Part shown: piece after piece, positions 34,269 to 39,891 of the stretch
Layout of the letters: each line of letters starts with the position of its first letter
Position numbering within the stretch: position 1 is the first letter of the stretch
Source: Emticicia agri
GTDB lineage: Bacteria; Bacteroidota; Bacteroidia; Cytophagales; Spirosomataceae
Direction: 5' to 3'
NCBI GenBank assembly: GCA_945860265.1
Contig: CAMAQF010000034.1
Coordinates: forward strand, 1-39,891
Length of the DNA stretch: 39,891 bases
Translations under genes and position numbers: made by a program
The notes under the pieces: model-generated
Databases searched by the model: none
Seen by the model: only the letters and a program-made list of their open reading frames with translations
Told to the model about the DNA's origin: nothing

Positions 34269-35033
34269 TTAAAAAACACGCTTGACAATATCATTATTAA
34301 GAGTTTTGGCAATTTCTTGGGCAGAAAATTCAAGTTTCAAGCCTTTATGTTGGCCAACTACATCTTCGAGTAGAAAAATAATCACTTTGGTATTTCCAGC
34401 TTTACTTTCGATACCAATTTGACGGTCGAATGCCTTCCAGTCGGCAATCAATTTTAGGTGGTGCTTTGAAACTTTATCTTCAATTGCTTTAAATAAAAGT
34501 TTTTGAGAAACTTCATCTTGCTTGAAAATGTCCGATTCCAGCAGAAAACGCTTTTGTTTCAAATCATATATTTCCCAGTCTTGAGTTTCGCAACAAGGTG
34601 TATCAACGATTTTGCAATTTCCTGCTTTCTGAAAAAATCCAAGTAGGTCGTTTTGAATAGAAGTCACATAAGTCATTTTATAGAAATAATGAAAAGATGC
34701 AATGTCGAGACATTCATTGTCGCCATCACAGGTGCCGAAAAATGTCATTCCCGAAAGCCAATCGTTGACATAATTTTGAGCCGTAGTATCGCTCAAACCA
34801 CTTATAACTGCATGGCTAGTTTCCCATTTACAGTCAAATTCTTTATAATACTCAGTATATTTTATATTTTTGACAGTAATTGAGACATTTTTATTCTTGA
34901 AGATTTGAGTTTCAGGAACATTCAAAAATTCACTGTATTGCTGTGCAAAGGTTTCAGAATAAGAAAAAAATAGCACTAACATTATAGTGTTTAGTGCTAT
35001 CTTGTAAACGTACCTCAAACATGTTTTTTTCAT
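34269..35033 (-). CDS. Secreted protein of unknown function
   Basis: This 254-aa protein has a long signal peptide (basic KKTCLRYVYK, hydrophobic IALNTIMLVLFFSYS, cut near TFAQ). The mature part has six cysteines (C69, C101, C107, then C138 and the CC pair at 146-147) that could form periplasmic disulfides. It ends in LEFSAQEIAKTLNNDIVKRVF. The arrangement of a secreted domain with a late KGLKLEF strand resembles DUF3298/DUF4163-type proteins, but I am not sure. A terminator-like hairpin overlaps the signal-peptide codons (34964-35000). It lies downstream of ccoS on the same strand. Confidence 0.65.
   Translation of the reverse strand: MKKTCLRYVYKIALNTIMLVLFFSYSETFAQQYSEFLNVPETQIFKNKNVSITVKNIKYTEYYKEFDCKWETSHAVISGLSDTTAQNYVNDWLSGMTFFGTCDGDNECLDIASFHYFYKMTYVTSIQNDLLGFFQKAGNCKIVDTPCCETQDWEIYDLKQKRFLLESDIFKQDEVSQKLLFKAIEDKVSKHHLKLIADWKAFDRQIGIESKAGNTKVIIFLLEDVVGQHKGLKLEFSAQEIAKTLNNDIVKRVF
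34964..35000 (-). terminator. Terminator-like hairpin inside a coding region
   Basis: On the minus strand ATAGCACTAA (35000-34991) pairs perfectly with TTAGTGCTAT (34979-34970) around an 11-base loop, followed directly by T residues (34970-34964). It starts 33 bases after the ATG of the secreted-protein gene on the coding strand. It may act as an attenuator. Confidence 0.5.
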
Positions 35034-35088
35034 AAATAGCTTTAATTAATAGAACAAAAGTCAACAAAAGTAAAATTAAATTTACTGA

Positions 35089-35111
35089 GAAAAATCATCA
35101 AATTAGATGAT
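35089..35111 (-). terminator. Weak terminator-like hairpin after ccoS
   Basis: On the minus strand ATCATC-TAATTT-GATGAT is followed by TTTTC, just after the ccoS stop codon. The 6-bp AT-rich stem is weak. Confidence 0.35.
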
Positions 35112-35112
35112 A

Positions 35113-35289
35113 TTAATCATCTTTCTTATCTTTCAATTCAGGAATTTTCACTGGATTATCAAACAACATTCTAATCGAAGGCGTATAAGTATCATCGTAT
35201 TGACCATCTTTGGTTGCCCAAATGAATGCTGCCAAAAATCCGCCTGCTACCAAAATTGCGGCTATTGCTAAAAAAAATATAATGCTCAT
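35113..35289 (-). CDS. ccoS: cbb3 oxidase maturation protein CcoS
   Basis: This 58-aa protein begins MSIIFFLAIAAILVAGGFLA, with one N-terminal membrane helix followed by WATKDGQYDDTYTPSIRMLFD, the recognisable CcoS signature (Q-Y-D-D plus a downstream hydrophobic pair). CcoS is required for cofactor insertion into the cbb3 oxidase. It follows ccoI in the usual order, 108 bases downstream. The ATG is at 35289 and the TAA at 35115-35113. Confidence 0.88.
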   Translation of the reverse strand: MSIIFFLAIAAILVAGGFLAAFIWATKDGQYDDTYTPSIRMLFDNPVKIPELKDKKDD

Positions 35290-35397
35290 TTTCTTAATGT
35301 ATAATGCAAAATGAATAATTGATTATAGGATATGAATTTATATTTGTAAAAATCTGTGTTTGTATATGGGTAATCTATGTCACATCAAAATAAAAAC

Positions 35398-37560
35398 TTA
35401 CAAGCGTCTAAAATAGGCAAATAAATGAGTAAGTCCGACCGCAAAAAGCACTACCGAAATCGAACTTAAAGGCATAAAAATTGCAGCAAGGACTGGTGAA
35501 AGCTCTCCAGTAACCGCCCAGCCAATTCCTATAAAATTATAAACTAATGAAAGAATAAAACTTGCCTTTACAATATTGAGTGAAGTTTTGCTAAACTTCA
35601 GGAAATCAGCTAATTGACCAAATTTAGAAGCATCCAAAATGGCATCACAAGCGGGTGAAAACACCTTAATATCTTCACTGATGGCAATACCAACATTGCT
35701 TTGTCGCAAAGCACCAGCATCGTTTAGGCCATCCCCAATGATCAAGACGTGATTGCCTTTTTGTTGTTCTTGAAAAATAAAATTGAGTTTATCTTGTGGT
35801 TTTTGTTTGAAATGAAGGGAATTTTCTTTGAAATGAGGTGCTAACTTATCATTATCAGCATCATTATCGCCTGAAAGAATAAAAAGTTTGAAATTTTTGC
35901 CAAGGTTATTCAGTATCGTTTGCCAATTTTTTCGGTAAACAGATTCTATCACAAAATATCCAATCAAAATTCCATTGATTTCAAGAAATGAGTGAGTATG
36001 TTTTATTTCTTTATTGCGTGCTGATTTGATAAAACCACCTTTGCCAAGTTTTACTAAATTTCCTGTTATACTGGACTCTATGCCTTCACCTTGAAATTCT
36101 TGAAAATAATCAATCGGCAAGGCTTTGAAATCTTTGATATTTAGCGAATTAGCAATCATTTTACTCAAAGGATGAGTAGATTGAATGGTAAGTGTCTTTA
36201 CGAGTTTCATTTCAAATTCGCTTAATTCGGAACCAATAAAATTCAACTTCTCATAGTTACTCTCAGTCAAAGTTCCTGTTTTATCAAAAACTATTTCGTT
36301 TACTTCATTGAGCAACTGAATTATACCTTGATTTTTTACATAAAACTTATTCCGTCCGAAAATCGCCATGGTTGTTGACATCGTGAAGGGCATTGAGAGC
36401 GTCAAAGCACACGGACAAGCCACCATCAAGACAGCAGTAATTGAATTCCAGAACAGACTTGGTTCAAAATATGCCCAATAAAGACCCGAACCTGTTGCAA
36501 TCATAAATGTGATTAACGTAAAATATTTACTAAACATATTGGACAATAGGCTTGAAGACATAACCTTTTGCTTAGTAAAAGCCTCATTGTTCCAAAGTTG
36601 AGTCAAATAGCTCTGCGAAACAGGTTTCTTTACAGTCAACTCTAAGCGTTCGCCTTTTTGACGGCCACCTGCATAAAGAATATCACCAACATTTTTACTT
36701 ATGGAATCAAATTCGCCTGTTACAAAACTATAATCAATCATTCCTATGCCCTTAGAAATAATGGTATCTGTAGGAATCAATTCTTGGTGGTGAATATAAA
36801 TCGTATCACCTTTTTTGAGTTCCATTACATTCATAAACGACTCCAAATTTCCACGCAAAACCTTAACTGCCAATGGAAAATACGATTTATAATTTCGCTC
36901 AAAAGAAAGGTAATCATACGTAATTTGCTGCATCCATTTCCCGACTAACAAAAAGAAAACTAATCCTGCCAAACTATCATAATATCCCGCCGAATTATTA
37001 ACAAAAGTTTCATAAACACTCCGTCCGTAAAGCGTTATAATTGCTACCGCAATTGGAATATCTACACTAAAAACATCGGTTGTTTTCTTGATATTTTCTT
37101 TGAGCGAAATCAATGCACCGATTAAATAATCAGAAGCACCATAAAAGAAAACAGGCAATGAAAGTATGAAATTGAAGTATAAAAAAAACTTGTGATAATT
37201 TGCATCATCGCTATTTTTGAGGTCGAGATGAAAGTATTCGGGAAAACTCATCATCATGATATTTCCCATACAAAAACCGACAACTCCTATTTTCAAAATT
37301 AAACTACGTTGAGTAATGTTTTTTTGTAGAGGCTTGTCAGTACTTTCTAAATTTAGTAATGGTTCGTAACCTAAATAAGCCAACAATTCAACGATTTTTT
37401 TCAAACTAACCTCAACAGGATTATAGCTTAAGGAAAGATCTTTCTTAATAAAATTAAGTCTTGAGGATATTACTCCCTTTCTGACTTTATTTAAATTTTC
37501 GAGTAACCAGACGCATGAACTACAATGTACTGTTGGCACATAAAAAGTGACTTTATTCAA
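35398..37560 (-). CDS. ccoI: Cu+ P-type ATPase CcoI, main part downstream of an in-frame stop
   Basis: This part (720 aa) carries the HMA domain (VPTVHCSSCVWLLENL) and eight membrane helices. CPC copper motif: ACPCALTLSMP. Phosphorylation site: FDKTGTLTES. It also has the HP motif (STHPLSK) and the hinge GDGLNDAGALRQSNVGIAIS. CcoI exports or delivers Cu+ for the CuB site of cbb3 oxidase. In the same frame upstream, separated by TAG-TCG-GAT-AAG, lies its missing N-terminal metal-binding domain (37570-37827). Read through, the protein would be about 809 aa, normal for Bacteroidota CcoI. The only start for this part alone is the TTG at 37560, and no ATG lies near. Confidence 0.88.
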   Translation of the reverse strand: MNKVTFYVPTVHCSSCVWLLENLNKVRKGVISSRLNFIKKDLSLSYNPVEVSLKKIVELLAYLGYEPLLNLESTDKPLQKNITQRSLILKIGVVGFCMGNIMMMSFPEYFHLDLKNSDDANYHKFFLYFNFILSLPVFFYGASDYLIGALISLKENIKKTTDVFSVDIPIAVAIITLYGRSVYETFVNNSAGYYDSLAGLVFFLLVGKWMQQITYDYLSFERNYKSYFPLAVKVLRGNLESFMNVMELKKGDTIYIHHQELIPTDTIISKGIGMIDYSFVTGEFDSISKNVGDILYAGGRQKGERLELTVKKPVSQSYLTQLWNNEAFTKQKVMSSSLLSNMFSKYFTLITFMIATGSGLYWAYFEPSLFWNSITAVLMVACPCALTLSMPFTMSTTMAIFGRNKFYVKNQGIIQLLNEVNEIVFDKTGTLTESNYEKLNFIGSELSEFEMKLVKTLTIQSTHPLSKMIANSLNIKDFKALPIDYFQEFQGEGIESSITGNLVKLGKGGFIKSARNKEIKHTHSFLEINGILIGYFVIESVYRKNWQTILNNLGKNFKLFILSGDNDADNDKLAPHFKENSLHFKQKPQDKLNFIFQEQQKGNHVLIIGDGLNDAGALRQSNVGIAISEDIKVFSPACDAILDASKFGQLADFLKFSKTSLNIVKASFILSLVYNFIGIGWAVTGELSPVLAAIFMPLSSISVVLFAVGLTHLFAYFRRL

Positions 37561-37569
37561 CTTATCCGA

Positions 37570-37827
37570 CTAATAATCAAGCAATTGAGTCTCAATATCT
37601 CTTTCTTTTAGATAACTATATTTACCCTCAAAATTCTTAGCTTTCAAACTTATACCAGCATTGTGATTGAGTTCATAATAGGTACAAAGATTATTGTCTC
37701 GCAAAATTTCGAATACAGTTTGGCAACCGTGACAACAAAAATATTTGTCTTCGATTGCAATCGAATCATCTAGGCATTCGTCGCCACAATGATAACACAC
37801 TATTTTTTCGTTCACCTTCGCTATCAT
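37570..37827 (-). CDS. ccoI: N-terminal metal-binding domain of CcoI, ended by an in-frame TAG
   Basis: This 85-aa product has the CcoI N-terminal signature, CYHCGDEC (11-18) and YFCCHGCQTVFEIL (29-42), a cysteine-rich domain fused to HMA and ATPase domains in typical CcoI. It ends LLDY-TAG, and the next codons of the same frame continue SDK-LNKVTFYV, exactly as in an intact protein. So one amber codon separates the two halves at a domain boundary. It may be a mutation, a sequencing error, read-through or true subunit splitting. The ATG at 37827 lies 5 bases after the preceding stop. Confidence 0.82.
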   Translation of the reverse strand: MIAKVNEKIVCYHCGDECLDDSIAIEDKYFCCHGCQTVFEILRDNNLCTYYELNHNAGISLKAKNFEGKYSYLKERDIETQLLDY

Positions 37828-37832
37828 ATTCT

Positions 37833-38204
37833 TTACATTACTTTTTGTGGTTCAATTTTCCTAAAATTATTCATATCTTTTCCAAAATTATTTTGACTTT
37901 CGAGCGACAAATAATTGGTAAAAGACGATTCAAGCCATAATTTACCTGACTTCCTAAATACCGAGATTTGAATCCCCATATTTTCCCAAAACGAACTTTC
38001 CACCTCCGAAACTTTCATTTCTGGCGAAATCACAAAGCATTCAATAGCTTTTTTATGCACAATATCACTCAAAATGCTGTCGTGATACGCATTGCTCATT
38101 TCTTGGCCTTGATAATATATTTCGAGGCGAAGAAAAGGATAAATTTCATTGAAATGCCTGATTAATTCATTTACTTTTATTTCAGGTTCTACAAAAAGTT
38201 TCAT
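37833..38204 (-). CDS. Small conserved protein upstream of ccoI
   Basis: This 123-aa protein has no signal peptide or membrane helix. The mix of short strands and helices (MKLFVEPEIKVNELIRHFNEIYPFLRLEIYY, then FWENMGIQISVFRKSGKLWLESS) suggests a small alpha/beta fold. I believe similar proteins occur beside cbb3 and universal stress genes in Bacteroidota, but I know no function. The gene ends 5 bases before the ccoI start, so it is co-transcribed with ccoI and is the first gene after a strong promoter (38238-38269). A role in oxidase or copper handling is only positional inference. Confidence 0.7.
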   Translation of the reverse strand: MKLFVEPEIKVNELIRHFNEIYPFLRLEIYYQGQEMSNAYHDSILSDIVHKKAIECFVISPEMKVSEVESSFWENMGIQISVFRKSGKLWLESSFTNYLSLESQNNFGKDMNNFRKIEPQKVM

Positions 38205-38237
38205 TGATTTTCCATAATTAAAGATTGGAGTTAAGGC

Positions 38238-38269
38238 AAATATATCCTTATATCAAACAACGGTCAAAA
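38238..38269 (-). promoter_or_regulatory. Housekeeping promoter of the ccoI operon
   Basis: Minus strand: TTTG (38269-38266), a 20-base spacer and TATATTTG (38245-38238), a perfect Bacteroidota -33/-7 pair. The -33 box overlaps the last codons of the upstream usp gene. The start codon of the 123-aa protein is 33 bases downstream. The TCAT repeat of the neighbouring promoters is absent. Confidence 0.65.
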
Positions 38270-39065
38270 TTGAAAAACTTTCATTTTTTATCAATTTTTC
38301 AGTGTTTGTATTATTAAAGAATCGCTTGAAAATATTGTGTTTTCTTGGAAAGGTTATTATTAAATCAGCATGGTTCAATATTGCAAAATCTAAAACTGAT
38401 TCAGGGAAATCCTGACCTTCAGTTATTGTGTAAGTATGTGGAACATTTTTTAATAATCCTCTTAGTTTCAAGGCACTATCTTTTGCAGATTGTAATTCTT
38501 CGGCAATTGTATAAATATTCACGACTAAGTCTAAATCTCGAAGAATATTAACTGTTTTACCCAAAACTTTGGCATCAATTTCATACCGAAGGTCAATACC
38601 CAAAACGGCATTCTGAAATACAGAATACTTTGCTTTAGGTGGTACTATCAGCATCGGAACTTTATTATGATGAATCATCGAAGTAGCCAAACTACCAAAA
38701 TATCGACTTCCCAAAGGTGAGTCGCCCACACTTCCGATAACCAATAAATCAGCATTGGTCTCTTCCAAAACATAAATTAAAGAATTAATAACTAAACCTT
38801 CTCTAAATAAAATTTCAATTTCTAAATCTTGAGAAAATTTCTTTTTTAAGCTATTTTTCAGTCGTTTGAGTGAAGAAATAGCATGTTTTTCTAAATATTG
38901 AGTTGAAACCGCCAAAATACTCATTTCTGAATAAAGCGGCATCAAGTAACGAAATGCACGAAAAAGAATAAGTTTTGCCCCTGTCTTAATAGCCATTTGG
39001 GCGGCAGTTTGGGCAGCTTTTCTTGAACCTCTCGAAAAATCAGTTGCAAATACGATGATTTTCAT
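38253..39065 (-). CDS. Universal stress protein (two UspA domains)
   Basis: This 270-aa protein opens MKIIVFATDFSRGSRKAAQTAAQ, a UspA start. Its first domain has the ATP-type loop IGSVGDSPLGSRYFGSLATSMIHH (G-x2-G-x9-G-S) near residues 120-143. The second, degenerate domain starts near FQNAVLGIDLRYEID and ends SFSILTVV. The frame is open to an upstream ATG at 39131, but the extra 22 residues cover the promoter and are unlikely. The promoter shares the TCAT repeat layout with ccoNO and the other usp. It is divergent from a sensor histidine kinase. Confidence 0.9.
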   Translation of the reverse strand: MKIIVFATDFSRGSRKAAQTAAQMAIKTGAKLILFRAFRYLMPLYSEMSILAVSTQYLEKHAISSLKRLKNSLKKKFSQDLEIEILFREGLVINSLIYVLEETNADLLVIGSVGDSPLGSRYFGSLATSMIHHNKVPMLIVPPKAKYSVFQNAVLGIDLRYEIDAKVLGKTVNILRDLDLVVNIYTIAEELQSAKDSALKLRGLLKNVPHTYTITEGQDFPESVLDFAILNHADLIITFPRKHNIFKRFFNNTNTEKLIKNESFSILTVV

Positions 39066-39106
39066 AAAAAAGTAAGTTTTGATAAATCTGCTATATTTCT
39101 TCGATA

Positions 39107-39162
39107 CAAATTTTAGCATTCTTCGGCTCAATAATTATGACTATTGTCACAGGTAAATATGA
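39107..39162 (-). promoter_or_regulatory. Second usp promoter with TCAT direct repeat
   Basis: Minus strand: TCATATTT starts at 39162 and a second TCAT at 39140, 22 bases apart. AAAATTTG (39114-39107), a -7 box with one mismatch, starts 26 bases after the second TCAT. The spacing is the same as at the ccoNO and first usp promoters. The ATG at 39065 is 41 bases downstream. Confidence 0.6.
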
Positions 39163-39197
39163 TATTGATAAAACGCTTAACTTACGTGAGAAATTTT

Positions 39198-39205
39198 TAT
39201 CTTTG
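39198..39205 (+). promoter_or_regulatory. -7 box candidate for the histidine kinase gene
   Basis: TATCTTTG is a perfect match to TAnnTTTG and lies 70 bases before the start codon. No good TTTG -33 element is seen at the right distance. Confidence 0.4.
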
Positions 39206-39275
39206 AACAGATGATTTTTTTTAAATACTGACAGAAATCATATTTTAACACCTCACTAAAACCCTAACTTGCCCG

Positions 39276-39891
39276 ATGATTGCAACAAATATTTCAATTG
39301 CTGAAAACGACATGCTAAATCAGGTAGAAGCTATTTTTCAATTTGCTACTGAAGCCATACTTATTACAGATAATCAAGGCAAAATTATTCGTGTAAACCC
39401 AAGCACCGAAATGATGTTTGGCTACGCTACAAATGAATTTATTGGTCAACCGATTGAAATATTGATACCCAGCCGCCTAACAGAAAGGCATGTAAGGCAT
39501 CGCCAAAACTTTTCAGAATGCCCACATGCTCGTTCAATGGGAGCAAATTTTGATTTGTTTGCGAAAAGAAAAGACGATTCAGAATTTCCAGTTGAAGTAA
39601 GCCTAAGTCCGTACAGTAATAGTCAAGGAAGTTTTGTAATTGCCTTTATTATAGATATTACTGTTAGAAAGAAAGGCGAAAATCAACTAATTGCCTACAA
39701 AGCTGAGCTTGAAAAAGAGGTCGAAGAACGCACAATGATTCTGAAAGAAGCGATTCAAAAACTTGAACAAACCAAGGACGAACTCGATAACTCACTGAAA
39801 CGTGAGCGTGAAGTAAACTCAATGAAATCAAGGTTTATTTCGATTGCTTCGCACGAATTTCGCACACCATTATCTACAGTTTTATCATCAC
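39276..39891 (+). CDS. PAS-domain sensor histidine kinase, cut by the window end
   Basis: The first 205 residues are present, with no stop codon before the edge. A PAS domain (QFATEAILITDNQGKIIRVN to IDITVRKK, residues 22-130) contains the FixL-like run FGYATNEFIGQPIEILIPSR and RHRQNF. A coiled-coil linker (ELEKEVEERTMILKEAIQKL) leads to the dimerisation/phosphoacceptor motif SHEFRTPLS with H193. There is no membrane helix, so a cytoplasmic sensor is likely. The PAS type is common among FixL-like oxygen or redox sensors, but haem binding is not shown. It is divergent from usp beside the cbb3 cluster, so it is a candidate regulator of that block. Confidence 0.88.
   Translation, partial: MIATNISIAENDMLNQVEAIFQFATEAILITDNQGKIIRVNPSTEMMFGYATNEFIGQPIEILIPSRLTERHVRHRQNFSECPHARSMGANFDLFAKRKDDSEFPVEVSLSPYSNSQGSFVIAFIIDITVRKKGENQLIAYKAELEKEVEERTMILKEAIQKLEQTKDELDNSLKREREVNSMKSRFISIASHEFRTPLSTVLSS

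Noticed and set aside
1..39891. CRISPR array, prophage or insertion sequence
   Set aside because: No regularly spaced identical repeats, no transposase or integrase frame and no phage genes are visible; the array at 6200-6416 is degenerate, with uneven spacing.

Overview
The window looks like chromosomal DNA of a Bacteroidota bacterium, most likely of the order Cytophagales. The evidence is low GC, near absence of Shine-Dalgarno sequences, promoters of the TTTG-N20-TAnnTTTG type, a fused ccoNO gene, and the gene orders rimP-nusA-infB and zapA-(ncRNA)-rny. I cannot name the genus. No phage, insertion sequence, CRISPR array, rRNA or tRNA gene is visible. Almost all of it is core or housekeeping content.

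Layout. 1-9035 (+ strand): alaS, a small secreted protein, a YihX-like HAD phosphatase, a site-2 protease homologue, a degenerate repeat region (6056-6416), a lysophospholipid acyltransferase, metZ-like sulfhydrylase, a small coiled-coil protein and zapA. 9036-10910: a probable structured RNA (6S candidate by position) and rny. 11373-16510 (- strand): infB, nusA and rimP. 16772-17262 (-): a small membrane protein interrupted by a -1 frameshift. 17378-22176 (+): a membrane-anchored EEP-family phosphodiesterase, dprA, a lipoprotein alpha/beta hydrolase and an M20 amidohydrolase. 22248-26414: a lipocalin-like protein and an AraC regulator (-), with the AraC gene divergent from a three-gene catabolic-looking operon of PhyH dioxygenase, Zn alcohol dehydrogenase and esterase (+).

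26442-39065 (-) is a respiratory block. It encodes the cbb3 oxidase structural operon ccoNO-ccoQ-ccoP-ccoG-fixH-safE, which ends in a clear terminator. Upstream lie a helical small protein, a universal stress protein, a secreted protein, ccoS, ccoI (the Cu+ P-type ATPase, split by an in-frame TAG), a small conserved protein and a second universal stress protein. Divergent from the last is a PAS sensor histidine kinase (39276 onward), cut by the window edge. Together these genes build, load with copper and presumably regulate a high-affinity terminal oxidase for low oxygen.

The most novel signal is a shared promoter layout in front of ccoNO and both usp genes: TCAT-N18-TCAT-N22 followed by a -7 box (TAATTTTA, TAGATTTG, AAAATTTG). 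The spacing is identical to the base in all three, and none has a recognisable TTTG -33 box. This points to one activator controlling a small microaerobic regulon. Other notable points are the amber codon in ccoI, the U UUU UUA slippery heptamer at the frameshift, a terminator-like hairpin inside a signal-peptide coding region, and several families of short intergenic repeats.
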